Positions 1-8,658 of a stretch of 64,000 bases of DNA are shown in pieces (positions within the stretch are counted from its first letter, which is position 1; each line of letters opens with the position of its first letter). Below the pieces are notes generated by a model that searched no databases, had not been told where the DNA came from, and saw only the letters and a list, made by a program, of their open reading frames with translations. The position numbers were made by a program, and so were the translations under genes. Source of the DNA: Alteromonas aquimaris (GTDB lineage Bacteria > Pseudomonadota > Gammaproteobacteria > Enterobacterales > Alteromonadaceae); NCBI RefSeq assembly GCF_026183695.1, contig NZ_JAPFRD010000005.1, positions 484,688-548,687 of the forward strand, read 5' to 3'.

Positions 1-36
1 ATTAAGAATTTGAGATAAAACTTATTTGAGAAGGAG

Positions 37-90
37 TGGTGGACGTCTGCTGTGGCTCGCAACGACGTTGTTGAACCAGTGACCCCTGCC
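37..90 (-). pseudogene. decayed tRNA-Val copy
   Basis: The stretch from 1 to 45 closely repeats 174-218, the DNA at the 3' side of the first intact tRNA-Val. After the shared CCA end and first acceptor bases (37-45) the sequence diverges, then 71-90 again matches the T-arm and variable-loop region of the intact genes. The anticodon stem, D arm and 5' acceptor half are not recognisable. I read this as a third tRNA-Val unit of the same array that has decayed. It should not yield a functional tRNA. Confidence 0.5.
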
Positions 91-209
91 AGTTAAGCAT
101 GAGTTTTACACACATATCAAAGGTTGATTTGGAATTTTATTAATTGAGATCAGCGTGATTATTGAATACTAGGATTAAGGCTTTGAGATATAACTGACTT
201 GAGAAGGAG

Positions 210-285
210 TGGTGGACGCTACTGGGCTTGAACCAGTGACCCCCGCCTTGTAAGGGCGGTGCTCTCCCAACTGAGCTAAGCGTCC
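210..285 (-). tRNA. tRNA-Val (anticodon TAC)
   Basis: Read on the minus strand this is a 76-nt cloverleaf: acceptor GGACGCT pairs with AGCGTCC, the discriminator is A and the CCA end is encoded. The anticodon stem CCGCC/GGCGG encloses loop CTTACAA, giving anticodon TAC for Val codons GUA and related. It is the downstream member of a two-gene minus-strand transcript. The arrangement tRNA-Val(TAC) genes divergent from gltX is also known in E. coli. Confidence 0.96.
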
Positions 286-378
286 TCAGATTTTCATCAC
301 ACAAGAATGATAATTAAAGTTTGTGGTGGCCCACCAACCGAATGAACCGTCGACTACCAAATTACCCACATCAAAAAT

Positions 379-454
379 TGGTGGACGCTACTGGGCTTGA
401 ACCAGTGACCCCCGCCTTGTAAGGGCGGTGCTCTCCCAACTGAGCTAAGCGTCC
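379..454 (-). tRNA. tRNA-Val (anticodon TAC)
   Basis: Identical in sequence to the gene at 210-285: 76 nt, acceptor GGACGCT/AGCGTCC, anticodon TAC, encoded CCA. It is the promoter-proximal copy. A spacer of about 93 bp separates the two copies, and a consensus promoter lies about 40 bp upstream of this gene. Confidence 0.96.
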
Positions 455-496
455 GTCTTGTGTAATCTTCTTGCCGTGCTTGGCAAGTGGAGCGGT

Positions 497-524
497 ATTA
501 TAGTGAGGCGATAAAAACTGTCAA
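497..524 (-). promoter_or_regulatory. sigma70 promoter of the tRNA-Val array
   Basis: On the minus strand a perfect TTGACA (524-519) is followed by a 16-bp spacer and a perfect TATAAT (502-497). The position, about 40 bp before the first tRNA-Val, and the match to both consensus hexamers fit a strong stable-RNA promoter. Confidence 0.8.
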
Positions 525-676
525 CCGCTAATTGATAATTAATCGTCTGTTTGCATGAAAAGTACACACTTGTGCTTTTTGTGAACAATTCAACAAAGAA
601 AATAGCCTAGATGGTTTTGCCAATCCCCTTGGACTGATAAAATGCATGAATATTATTAACGTATTAGAGACAATTC

Positions 677-2086
677 ATGACGGTGGTAACACGATTTGCA
701 CCCAGCCCAACAGGCTATCTTCACGTAGGCGGAGCTCGTACAGCATTATATTCCTGGCTTTATGCTAAAAATACGGGCGGTGAATTTGTGCTGCGTATTG
801 AGGATACTGATATTGAACGATCTACCGAAGACGCTAAACAAGCTATCTTGGATGGGATGCAATGGTTAGGGTTGACGTGGGATCACGGACCCATTTATCA
901 AACACGCCGATTTGATCGCTATAAAGAAATCATCGAGCAACTGCTGCAAGAAGGTAAAGCCTATAAATGTTTTATGTCCGCCAGCGAACTGGACGAGATT
1001 CGTGAGCAGCAAAAATTACGTGGGGAAAAACCCCGTTATCCAGGCACTTGGCGTGATCGTACAGACCATCCTGAAAATGAGCCGTATGTAATACGATTTA
1101 AAAACCCACTTGAAGGCAAAGTTGTTATTAATGATCATATTCGAGGCAAGATAGAAATTGATAATCGTGAACTCGACGATTTGATCATACAGCGTTCTGA
1201 CGGTACCCCGACTTATAATTTTTGTGTGGTGGTAGATGATTGGGATATGGGAATTACCCATGTGGTACGGGGTGAAGATCATATAAATAATACCCCTCGT
1301 CAGATAAATATATTACAAGCACTGGGTGCACCTATTCCTGAATACGCACATGTTTCAATGATTTTGGGTGATGACGGCAAGAAACTATCTAAACGTCACG
1401 GTGCGGTGGGCGTTATGCAATATCGTGATGACGGCTTTCTTCCCCAGGCTCTGTTAAATTATCTGGTCAGGCTAGGTTGGTCGCACGGTGATCAGGAAAT
1501 TTTTTCGCTCAATGAGATGATTGAGCATTTTAGTTTAGACGCCATCGGTCAGTCCGCCTCTGCGTTCAATACAGAAAAACTGATTTGGTTGAATCAGCAT
1601 TACATCAAGACGTTGCCTGCTAGCGAAGTTGCATCTCATGCGAAGTGGCATTTCGATGAAGAGGGGATTGACCTGGCGGCAGGCCCAGAATTGGAAAAAG
1701 TGATCGCAATTCAGGCTGATCGGGTGAAAACGCTCAAAGAGTTAGCGCAAATTAGTACCTATTTCTATACTGATTTTGAAAATTTTGAAGCTAATGCCGC
1801 GAAGAAACATTTGCGACCTGTGGCAAAAGCCGCCTTGGAGAATGTAAGGGATAAATTGCTAGCGCTTGATAGCTGGACGCCCGAGTCTATTCAACAGGCA
1901 ATTCATGCTACGGCAGAAGAATTAGAGGTTGGTATGGGTAAAGTTGGTATGCCACTGCGCGTAGCTGCAACGGGTGGAGGAAATTCACCTTCTTTAGATG
2001 TGACGCTTAACTTGCTTTCAAAAGACAAAGTTGCTGAGAGAATAAACAAAGCGCTTACTTTTATAGCAAACAGGGAAAATTCCTAA
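677..2086 (+). CDS. gltX: glutamyl-tRNA synthetase
   Basis: Class I aminoacyl-tRNA synthetase charging tRNA-Glu with glutamate in the cytoplasm. The 469 residues match the usual length of a discriminating bacterial GluRS. The HIGH motif appears as HVGG at residues 16-19 in the context [13 protein letters not shown], and the KMSKS motif as KLSKRHG near residue 240. The C-terminal half carries the all-helical anticodon-binding region, ending in the usual VGMPLR...TG block. The ATG has only a weak purine stretch upstream. The gene sits between tRNA-Val and tRNA-Ala genes, as in E. coli, and here three tRNA-Glu genes, the enzyme's own substrate, follow within 1.1 kb. Confidence 0.98.
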   Translation: MTVVTRFAPSPTGYLHVGGARTALYSWLYAKNTGGEFVLRIEDTDIERSTEDAKQAILDGMQWLGLTWDHGPIYQTRRFDRYKEIIEQLLQEGKAYKCFMSASELDEIREQQKLRGEKPRYPGTWRDRTDHPENEPYVIRFKNPLEGKVVINDHIRGKIEIDNRELDDLIIQRSDGTPTYNFCVVVDDWDMGITHVVRGEDHINNTPRQINILQALGAPIPEYAHVSMILGDDGKKLSKRHGAVGVMQYRDDGFLPQALLNYLVRLGWSHGDQEIFSLNEMIEHFSLDAIGQSASAFNTEKLIWLNQHYIKTLPASEVASHAKWHFDEEGIDLAAGPELEKVIAIQADRVKTLKELAQISTYFYTDFENFEANAAKKHLRPVAKAALENVRDKLLALDSWTPESIQQAIHATAEELEVGMGKVGMPLRVAATGGGNSPSLDVTLNLLSKDKVAERINKALTFIANRENS

Positions 2087-2094
2087 AAAAACCG

Positions 2095-2123
2095 TTGACA
2101 GCTAGGCTACCGATGCCTAGAAT
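2095..2123 (+). promoter_or_regulatory. sigma70 promoter of tRNA-Ala/Glu transcript
   Basis: TTGACA at 2095-2100, a 17-bp spacer and TAGAAT at 2118-2123 form a near-consensus promoter just after gltX. The following bases are GC-rich (GCGCCCC), the kind of discriminator found at stringently controlled stable-RNA promoters. It lies about 47 bp before the tRNA-Ala gene. Confidence 0.85.
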
Positions 2124-2169
2124 GCGCCCCGCTGTCACACAACTGACTTGTGTCACGTTGTAATGATGC

Positions 2170-2245
<76 letters not shown>

Positions 2246-2438
2246 AGAATTTTTAAGTGAAAAGTGAAATAAAGTTGTTTTAGTAGTTATTTCACTAATA
2301 ATCCACGTAGTGGGTTGAGGTCAGACAAAAAGTCTGTAAGTAAGAGGGTGGCTCGGTCCACCGTACAGAAAAAATGTCGCTGACAAAGAATCAGGTAAGT
2401 CGAATAATGACGCTCAGTTCGCTGGCTCACTTCGCCTT

Positions 2439-2482
2439 ACAAAAAATCTGCAAAGCAGTGCTTTGCAAAGAAGATTTTTTGT
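2439..2482 (+). other. hairpin overlapping 5' end of tRNA-Glu 1
   Basis: The outer stem pairs 2439-2449 with 2472-2482 and the inner stem pairs GCAAAGCA (2450-2457) with TGCTTTGC (2459-2466). The outer stem includes the first two bases of the tRNA, so the RNase P cleavage position lies within it. It may act in precursor processing, or it may be an attenuator-like structure, since its right arm ends in a T run. Confidence 0.6.
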
Positions 2483-2556
2483 CCCCTTCGTCTAGAGGCC
2501 TAGGACACCGCCCTTTCACGGCGGTAACAGGGGTTCGAATCCCCTAGGGGACGCCA
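2481..2556 (+). tRNA. tRNA-Glu (anticodon TTC), copy 1
   Basis: A 76-nt cloverleaf with acceptor GTCCCCT paired to AGGGGAC, discriminator G and encoded CCA. Stem CCGCC/GGCGG encloses loop CTTTCAC, anticodon TTC for glutamate. It is followed by two identical copies and is probably co-transcribed with the upstream tRNA-Ala. Confidence 0.97.
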
Positions 2557-2787
2557 TATTACGGTGTCACAGTCCGTAACTGTGAAAATGCGCAGCGAGT
2601 AATGTTGTTACTTCGTGCGATAAAAATGCAAAGCTTGGCTTTGCAATGGTTTAGGCCACGACAAGATTTGTTGTAGAGAAGGTCGCTCGATTCGCTGAGC
2701 TCACCTCGCCCTACGAAGATGTTGTCATTGACAGAGAATCAAAGTAAGTCGAATAATGACGCTCAGTTCGCTGGCTCACTTCGCCTT

Positions 2788-2831
2788 ACAAAAAATCTGC
2801 AAAGCTGTGCTTTGCAAAGAAGATTTTTTGT
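2788..2831 (+). other. hairpin overlapping 5' end of tRNA-Glu 2
   Basis: Nearly the same structure as at 2439-2482: outer stem 2788-2798 with 2821-2831, and an inner GCAAAGC/GCTTTGC stem. The single base change at the top of the inner stem (A to T) falls at the loop and leaves the stem intact. Confidence 0.6.
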
Positions 2832-2905
2832 CCCCTTCGTCTAGAGGCCTAGGACACCGCCCTTTCACGGCGGTAACAGGGGTTCGAATCCCCTAGGGGA
2901 CGCCA
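2830..2905 (+). tRNA. tRNA-Glu (anticodon TTC), copy 2
   Basis: Identical to copy 1: 76 nt, anticodon TTC, encoded CCA. It lies in the second repeat unit, with nearly the same flanks as copy 1. Confidence 0.97.
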
Positions 2906-3061
2906 TATTACGGTGTCACAGTCCGTAACTGTGAAAATGCGCAGCGAGTAATGTTGTTACCTCGTGCGATAAAAAAGCAAAGCTTGGCTTTGCAATGGTT
3001 TAGGCCACGACAAGATTTATTGTAGAGAAGGTCGCTCGATTCGCTAAGCTCACCTCGCCCT

Positions 3062-3105
3062 ACAAAATTTTATCAACGCGAAGCGTTGATGAACAAAAAT
3101 TTTGT
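3062..3105 (+). other. hairpin overlapping 5' end of tRNA-Glu 3
   Basis: The outer stem pairs 3062-3070 with 3097-3105, again taking in the first two tRNA bases. The inner stem pairs ATCAACGC (3072-3079) with GCGTTGAT (3083-3090) around loop GAA. The sequence is unrelated to the hairpins before copies 1 and 2, yet the architecture and register against the tRNA are the same. Confidence 0.6.
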
Positions 3106-3179
3106 CCCCTTCGTCTAGAGGCCTAGGACACCGCCCTTTCACGGCGGTAACAGGGGTTCGAATCCCCTAGGGGACGCCA
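3104..3179 (+). tRNA. tRNA-Glu (anticodon TTC), copy 3
   Basis: Identical to copies 1 and 2: 76 nt, anticodon TTC, encoded CCA. It is the last tRNA of the cluster, and a rho-independent terminator begins about 6 bp after it. Confidence 0.97.
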
Positions 3180-3184
3180 TCTAT

Positions 3185-3213
3185 AAAAAAACCAGCCTAC
3201 GGGCTGGTTTTTT
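3185..3213 (+). terminator. rho-independent terminator of the tRNA cluster
   Basis: The stem CCAGCC (3192-3197) / GGCTGG (3202-3207) has loop TACG, is extended by an A run on the left arm, and is followed by a run of seven T. It directly follows the third tRNA-Glu. Confidence 0.92.
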
Positions 3214-3528
3214 TATGCGTTCGCTCCGGGAGGAAAAGCCCTTATTCAGAGTGAAAACTCCTACCTCTACTTAACTTAGCGATAAAAGGCATTCGGCTGC
3301 CACATCGGGAACGTGGCAGCACATGATTTAGCATGGCCCATAGGGCTGCGAACATGGAGGTAAGTAATAACCTCTTGGAGACGCCATCTATAAAAAGTCA
3401 GCCTACGGGCTGTGGTTTTTAGTAAACGGGCGTTGAGGCATCTTTGTAGGTTAAATGACTCCGACCCTTTTTCTTGTTAGCATGCGGGCGGTTCAATTTT
3501 AATAGATTCGAAGCAAGTAGGAGCAACA
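3214..3528 (+). other. intergenic region with hairpin and relic of tRNA-Glu tail
   Basis: No credible gene was seen between the tRNA cluster and the next CDS. An 8-bp perfect hairpin, GCTGCCAC (3296-3303) with GTGGCAGC (3313-3320), has no T run and no assigned role. At 3377-3421 there is an imperfect second copy of the tRNA-Glu 3' end plus terminator, with the stem now mismatched. This suggests that another tRNA-Glu unit once stood here. Confidence 0.6.
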
Positions 3529-4437
3529 ATGGTACAGTATCCGATTGGTCGTCCTGGGGAGCCTTGGTCAGTTGAAGAAAAAAAACAGTGGCGTAATTTG
3601 CAGCAGATCAAGCGTAGCTATCAGCACGAAGTGTTAGCAAAGCTGCCACAAAACAAAACTGGATTTACTATTCATCAGTATGGTGCGTTACCATATGATG
3701 AGACGCGTTACCCACTTTATGCGGTGATCAGCGAATCAATAGATAAGCACAAACCGACAGTTCTTATCACGGGGGGAGTACATGGTTACGAAACCAGTGG
3801 TGTACAAGGTGCGCTTCTCTTTGTAAACGAGCATCTATCCAATTTTGCAGACGATTTCAACTTCATTGTGATACCTTGCATCAGCCCTTGGGGCTATGAA
3901 ACCATTAATCGGTGGAATCCCCTCGCAGTTGATCCCAACAGGTCATTCAAGCCTGAGTCGCCAGCTCCTGAATCTGCTCAAGTGATGAAATTTGTTGCAT
4001 CCCTTGATATACCGATAAAATTACATATCGATCTTCATGAAACCACAGATACAGACAACTCGGAATTCAGACCCGCTTTAGCCGCTCGTGATGGCGTTAC
4101 TCATGATGAGTGGGAAATTCCTGATGGTTTTTATACGGTAGCTGATTCCAATAACCCGCAACTTGACTTTCAAAAAGCGATTATCAATAGCGTCCAACGA
4201 GTGACGCACATCGCACCTCCCGATGCAGAGGGCAAGATCATTGGCGCTGACACGGTTTCTGATGGCGTGATATGTTATGACAAAAAGAAACTGTTTCTTT
4301 GTGGTGGAATGACCGAAGCTGACTTTGTAACGACAACAGAAGTTTATCCAGACAGCCCGAGCGCGACAGATGAAGAGTGCAATCGTGCCCAGGTAGCCGC
4401 AATCATGGGTGCCTTACACTATTTACAACAACAATAA
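3529..4437 (+). CDS. M14-family metallocarboxypeptidase-like protein
   Basis: A 302-residue protein resembling the zinc carboxypeptidase / succinylglutamate desuccinylase-aspartoacylase side of the M14 fold. The first zinc motif is seen as GGVHGYE (His85, Glu88), the family DPNR motif near residue 134, and a third histidine in DLHET (His169). A Thr-Glu-Val segment near the C-terminus could supply the catalytic glutamate. No signal peptide is evident, so it probably acts in the cytoplasm on a small peptide or acyl-amino acid. The ATG is preceded by AGGAG at about 8 nt. It stands alone between the tRNA cluster and dusC. The exact substrate cannot be told. Confidence 0.85.
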   Translation: MVQYPIGRPGEPWSVEEKKQWRNLQQIKRSYQHEVLAKLPQNKTGFTIHQYGALPYDETRYPLYAVISESIDKHKPTVLITGGVHGYETSGVQGALLFVNEHLSNFADDFNFIVIPCISPWGYETINRWNPLAVDPNRSFKPESPAPESAQVMKFVASLDIPIKLHIDLHETTDTDNSEFRPALAARDGVTHDEWEIPDGFYTVADSNNPQLDFQKAIINSVQRVTHIAPPDAEGKIIGADTVSDGVICYDKKKLFLCGGMTEADFVTTTEVYPDSPSATDEECNRAQVAAIMGALHYLQQQ

Positions 4438-4819
4438 CTTCTTGGTGTTGCGAGGCCATTTATTTGGCCTCTCTATCAAATTTGTTTGGATGAGTTAATC
4501 TGAAGCAGACTACGTCTTGTTTTTGCTCATAATGAGACGCGTCTACTCAGTGATAAAGCTCTGAATAATTAAGCGTAGGTATCCCGGTGATGGAAGCTCA
4601 CCTTTCAGTATTTAACTTATCAGTGAGATACTCGTTTATTACAGCTTCGTCTAAAAATATGCTAGTAATTGAGCTAATTCATTTTTTACCACAACGCACT
4701 AGCTCCATACATTCTACCCTCGCGCTTGCCCTCGAACCTTCTACTTGCTGATAGTCTAGCTACCAATTTTTTGCTAAACTCCGCGCGGTTTTTCATCACT
4801 ATTACAAACGAGTCCTCCA
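4438..4819. other. intergenic region, no gene seen
   Basis: A short dyad, GAGGCCA (4452-4458) with TGGCCTC (4465-4471), follows the peptidase gene and may help termination, but there is no T run. The rest is AT-rich with many stops in all frames. The promoter of dusC must lie here, but no convincing -35/-10 pair was identified. Confidence 0.4.
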
Positions 4820-5770
4820 ATGAAAATTATGCTTGCACCCATGGAAGGCGTGGTCGATCATCTTATGCGAGACATGCTCACCCGAGTAGGGGGATTTGAC
4901 TTGTGTGTAACCGAGTTTGTTCGCGTAGTGGACCAGAAATTACCCAAACGTACCTTTTTGCGCCTATGCCCCGAGTTAGAGCATGGTGGCAAAACCCCGG
5001 CTGGGGTGCCTGTCAGAGTGCAGCTATTAGGACAGCATCCTGCCTGGTTAGCGGAAAATGCGCTTACTGCAGTTGAACTGGGTTCCCCGGGCGTCGACCT
5101 CAACTTTGGCTGCCCGGCAAAAACGGTCAACAAAAGTAAAGGGGGCGCAGTGCTGCTCAAAGAAACGCAGACTCTTTATGACATTGTAAAAAGTGTTAGA
5201 GAAGCGGTGCCTGAAAATTTACCCGTCACCGCTAAAATCAGGCTAGGTTATGAAGACAAGGCATTAGCAGTGGATAATGCGATGGCAATAGCGCAAGCTG
5301 GTGCGACCCACCTTGTCGTGCACGCGCGAACTAAAAAAGAAGGCTACCGCCCTCCTGCTTATTGGGATTATATCGCTAAAATAAAACAGCGCATTGCTAT
5401 TCCAGTTATAGCGAACGGTGAAATCTGGAATGCTGCCGAGGCCGACAAGTGTATTCAGCAGTCTGCTTGTGAAGACCTGATGTTGGGCAGAGGGGCGCTT
5501 GCCATGCCAAATTTAGCGAAAACTATCAAGCAGGGTGAAGAGCCCATGCCTTGGGAAGGAGTTGCTGATTTACTTATTTCTTATTCCGGATACGAAATTT
5601 ATGGTGATAAGGGACGTTATTATCCAAACCGAATTAAACAATGGTGTGGTTATCTTCGCAGGCAGTATTCGCAGGCAGATACGTTGTTTAACCAAATCAA
5701 ACGATTAAATGATGCAGAGAGTATTGTCTCAGTGTTAGCCAGTCAGTCCTCGCATGCAGATGTGGCTTAA
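4820..5770 (+). CDS. dusC: tRNA-dihydrouridine(16) synthase DusC
   Basis: FMN-dependent enzyme reducing a uridine of the tRNA D-loop (U16 in E. coli). Its 316 residues match E. coli DusC (315). The N-terminal flavin-binding LAPMEGV motif begins at residue 5. The catalytic cysteine lies in NFGCPAK at Cys98, the same number as in E. coli, followed by the KGGAVLL block. The TIM barrel continues with VHARTKKEGY and the C-terminal helical tRNA-binding part. The LAPMEGV opening and the length separate it from DusA and DusB. It is monocistronic, with a GAG-type ribosome site upstream of the ATG. Confidence 0.95.
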   Translation: MKIMLAPMEGVVDHLMRDMLTRVGGFDLCVTEFVRVVDQKLPKRTFLRLCPELEHGGKTPAGVPVRVQLLGQHPAWLAENALTAVELGSPGVDLNFGCPAKTVNKSKGGAVLLKETQTLYDIVKSVREAVPENLPVTAKIRLGYEDKALAVDNAMAIAQAGATHLVVHARTKKEGYRPPAYWDYIAKIKQRIAIPVIANGEIWNAAEADKCIQQSACEDLMLGRGALAMPNLAKTIKQGEEPMPWEGVADLLISYSGYEIYGDKGRYYPNRIKQWCGYLRRQYSQADTLFNQIKRLNDAESIVSVLASQSSHADVA

Positions 5771-5925
5771 CCGCATTTAGCAATCATTAACTTGTTAGAA
5801 ATTGCCATATCAGCTACGTTATTAAGTTGTTGTCTGATTCTGTTGCGTCAAACGATACAGCAGAACATGAAAGCCTTTCAAAAAATTAGAGAAGGCGAGT
5901 GTTAACTCAACTAAATGGAAAAACT

Positions 5926-7347
5926 ATGCAGCGAATTCCTTCACGTTTTGGCGTTGCGGTGGCGTGTGTGTTTTCTCTGGCGGTAGTGGGATGCAGCACT
6001 ACCTCAAAGAAAGAACAGCAACCGAGTGATACGAAAGTCACAATTCAACCTAACCCTTATCCAAGTACCTACACGCCTATCGATGGGCAACCAACAGTAA
6101 TTACTAATGTCACTATCCTAACGGGAACGGGGGAAAAGATAGAAAATGGTGCTATCTATTTCGCTGATGGCAAAGTTGCCGCATTAGGTACGGATATTGA
6201 CAAACCCGCTGATGCTGTGGTCATTGACGGAAAAGGAAAATGGGTGACCCCAGGAATTATCGATACCCATAGTCATTTGGGGGTGTATCCAAATCCCTCC
6301 ACTCGCTCTCATTCCGATGGGAATGAAATGGTCAATCCGGTAACCGCTGGCGTATGGGCAGAACATGCCGTATGGCCTCAGGATCCAGGTTTTGGTCGAG
6401 CCCTGGCGGGCGGTGTAACTTCAATGCAAATATTGCCTGGTTCTGCCAACTTGTTTGGCGGCCGCTCTGTTGTTTTAAAAAACGTACCTAACCGTACCAT
6501 GCAGGATATGAAATTCCCGGATGCGCCACATGGCTTGAAAATGGCATGTGGAGAAAATCCTAAACGTGTGTATGGTGAGAAAGGTGGTCCAATGACCCGC
6601 ATGGGTAACGTAGCAGGCTATCGTCAAGCTTGGTCAGATGCTCAGAATTATATTATTCAATGGGAGCGTTACGAGCGGGAGTTTGAAAAAGGAAAGAACC
6701 CTAAGCCACCCAAGCGTGACTTAAAACTGGAAACGCTTGCGGGAGTACTGAAAGGGGACATTTTAGTTCACATGCATTGTTATCGGGCAGATGAGATGAC
6801 CGTTATGATGGATGTGATGAAAGAGTTTGATTACAAGATTGGAACCTTCCACCATGCAGTAGAAGCATACAAAATTGCTGACAAGTTGAAAGAAAACAAC
6901 GTGTGCTCGGCAATGTGGGCAGATTGGTGGGGCTTCAAAATGGAAGCTTACGATGGTATTCGGGAAAACATTCCATTAGTTCATCAGGCAGGCGCATGTG
7001 CCATCGTTCATTCGGATAGTGACCTTGGGATCCAGCGTTTAAATCAGGAAGCGGCTAAAGCATGGTCTGATGGTAGACGTGCTGGAATAGATATTTCACA
7101 GGCAGATGCCTGGCAATGGTTGTCTGCCAATCCAGCAAAAGCGTTAGGTATTTATGACCAGACTGGTTCACTGGAAGTGGGCAAAAATGCTGATATTGTG
7201 CTGTGGAGCGGGGATCCATTCTCTACTTACACACAGGCAGAAAAAGTTTATGTAGATGGTGGTTTAGCCTATGACAGAGCAAAACCTGAACACTGGCCAG
7301 TAAGTGATTTCGAATTAGGTCAGGTTGGCGAAGGAGATGAAAAATGA
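5926..7347 (+). CDS. exported amidohydrolase (lipoprotein-like), catalytic partner
   Basis: Member of the metal-dependent amidohydrolase superfamily with an imidazolonepropionase-like layout. From the ATG at 5926 the N-terminus is a signal peptide ending in a lipobox-like VVGC, so it is probably a membrane-anchored periplasmic lipoprotein. A GTG at 5899 would add nine residues ahead of the signal sequence and is less likely. Metal-site features are intact: DTHSHLG, a second HxH in LVHMHC, the downstream histidine in FHHAVEA, and the late aspartate in VHSDSD. The C-terminus returns to the composite beta-sandwich (ADIVLWSGDPF). It overlaps the next gene by 4 bp, so the two products probably work together. 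The substrate is unknown, perhaps cyclic amides or dipeptides. Confidence 0.88.
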   Translation: MQRIPSRFGVAVACVFSLAVVGCSTTSKKEQQPSDTKVTIQPNPYPSTYTPIDGQPTVITNVTILTGTGEKIENGAIYFADGKVAALGTDIDKPADAVVIDGKGKWVTPGIIDTHSHLGVYPNPSTRSHSDGNEMVNPVTAGVWAEHAVWPQDPGFGRALAGGVTSMQILPGSANLFGGRSVVLKNVPNRTMQDMKFPDAPHGLKMACGENPKRVYGEKGGPMTRMGNVAGYRQAWSDAQNYIIQWERYEREFEKGKNPKPPKRDLKLETLAGVLKGDILVHMHCYRADEMTVMMDVMKEFDYKIGTFHHAVEAYKIADKLKENNVCSAMWADWWGFKMEAYDGIRENIPLVHQAGACAIVHSDSDLGIQRLNQEAAKAWSDGRRAGIDISQADAWQWLSANPAKALGIYDQTGSLEVGKNADIVLWSGDPFSTYTQAEKVYVDGGLAYDRAKPEHWPVSDFELGQVGEGDEK

Positions 7348-8618
7348 AGTTAATGCTCAGTTTATTAGCCAGCGCGGTAATTTCAACTTCTGTGTGGGCA
7401 GAAAATATCGCCATAATAGGTGGGAAAGTTCATACCATGACCCAGTTGGGTACAATGGAAAAAGCGACCATCCTTATCAAAGACGGCAAAATTGCACAAA
7501 TAGACCGGGATCTGCGTGTACCTGATAACTATCGCAAGATCGATGCGTCAGGAAAGGTGATTACCCCAGGTTTTGTAGGCGCGCTGACGACGCTGGGCTT
7601 AGTGGAAGTATCCATGTCAGCCGGTGTCGTTGACAGTTCCGTTAAAAAAGCAGGGGTAACCAAGACCGGAGCGGCGCTTGATGTAAGTTATGCCCTCAAC
7701 CCAGATTCGTCATTGGTGAAGATCTCGCGTGTAGAAGGCATTACATCTGCAGCAACAGCTATATCCAGCGTTGACACACTTTTTTACGGACAGGGCGCAG
7801 TAATGTCGCTAGGTGATGACCCCTTGCTAAAAGCCCATGCTTTCATGAAGGTTGATGTAGGTAGCGATGGGGCCGAAGGTGAAGGCGGCTCTCGTGCGGC
7901 TTTATGGGTGGCACTGGAAACTGCACTGGAAGAAGCTGCCTCCGTGGAAGGTAAATTGAACGCTCAGGATGATTGGCATGGAATGAACTCCCGTGCCGAC
8001 GTGGCAGCGTTAAAGAAAGTATTGAGTGGCAAAATGCCCCTTTTTATGCAAGCTGATAGAGCTGCTGATATCCGCCAGGTTATCGCGTTCAAAAAGCGCC
8101 ACCCTGATATCAAGGTTGTGTTAGTCCATGGCGTAGAAGCCTGGCGCGTTGCCAAGCAGCTTGCAGCGAATAATATTCCGGTAATCATCGACCCTGAATT
8201 TAATCTGCCTGGAGGCTTTGACCAACTTGGGGCCACACTTGCTAACGCTGCCAGACTTGAAAAAGCAGGGGTCATGGTTGCTATTGGTATGGATACTCAC
8301 AATATTCGGCTTGCCGCTCAACACGCGGGTAATGCGGTGGCAAATGGTTTGTCACATGAAGCAGGACTTGCCAGTTTAACTTCAGCGCCGGCTAAAATAT
8401 TGGGAATGCAAGATACTATTGGGTCCATTTCTCAAGGCAAACGTGCAGACATTGTTATCTGGAGTGGTGACCCACTGGAAGTCACGCAAGCGGCGGAACA
8501 AGTATTCGTGAATGGGGAACCCATAAAAATGGAGTCCAGGCAGACCAAATTGCGCGACCGATACCTTTCTTCGCAAAAAGCGTCGCATTCGCAGCCAACG
8601 CAATACCTTCGTCCGTAA
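7344..8618 (+). CDS. exported amidohydrolase-like protein lacking metal ligands
   Basis: A 424-residue paralogue of the preceding protein, with a signal peptide (cleavage likely after VWA near residue 19). It begins inside the stop of the upstream gene (ATGA overlap), so translation is coupled. It keeps the beta-sandwich segments (start IAIIGGKVHTM, end ADIVIWSGDPLE), one histidine (VLVHGVEAW) and the late aspartate (IGMDTH). The first HxH is replaced by GALTTL and the second by MQA. From family knowledge this should weaken or abolish metal binding, so it may be a non-catalytic partner or hold a changed site. It is followed by a terminator. Confidence 0.86.
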   Translation: MKLMLSLLASAVISTSVWAENIAIIGGKVHTMTQLGTMEKATILIKDGKIAQIDRDLRVPDNYRKIDASGKVITPGFVGALTTLGLVEVSMSAGVVDSSVKKAGVTKTGAALDVSYALNPDSSLVKISRVEGITSAATAISSVDTLFYGQGAVMSLGDDPLLKAHAFMKVDVGSDGAEGEGGSRAALWVALETALEEAASVEGKLNAQDDWHGMNSRADVAALKKVLSGKMPLFMQADRAADIRQVIAFKKRHPDIKVVLVHGVEAWRVAKQLAANNIPVIIDPEFNLPGGFDQLGATLANAARLEKAGVMVAIGMDTHNIRLAAQHAGNAVANGLSHEAGLASLTSAPAKILGMQDTIGSISQGKRADIVIWSGDPLEVTQAAEQVFVNGEPIKMESRQTKLRDRYLSSQKASHSQPTQYLRP

Positions 8619-8636
8619 ACGTCAATCCTAGTAAAT

Positions 8637-8658
8637 AAAGGCCCGTCACGGGCCTTTT
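8637..8658. terminator. bidirectional rho-independent terminator
   Basis: The stem GGCCCG (8640-8645) / CGGGCC (8649-8654) has loop TCA, with TTTT on the right and AAA on the left. It sits between the converging amidohydrolase pair and tesA and can serve both. Confidence 0.85.

Larger units (their letters stand above)
2381..3103 (+). repeat. tandemly repeated tRNA-Glu units and spacers
   Basis: The spacer after the first tRNA-Glu (from 2557) and that after the second (from 2906) are nearly identical for about 160 bp, and the 100 bp before the first tRNA-Glu (2381-2480) recurs before the second (2729-2829). The tRNA starts are 349 and 274 bp apart. This looks like duplication of a tRNA-plus-spacer unit, with the third unit shortened and its upstream hairpin replaced. 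Confidence 0.85.
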
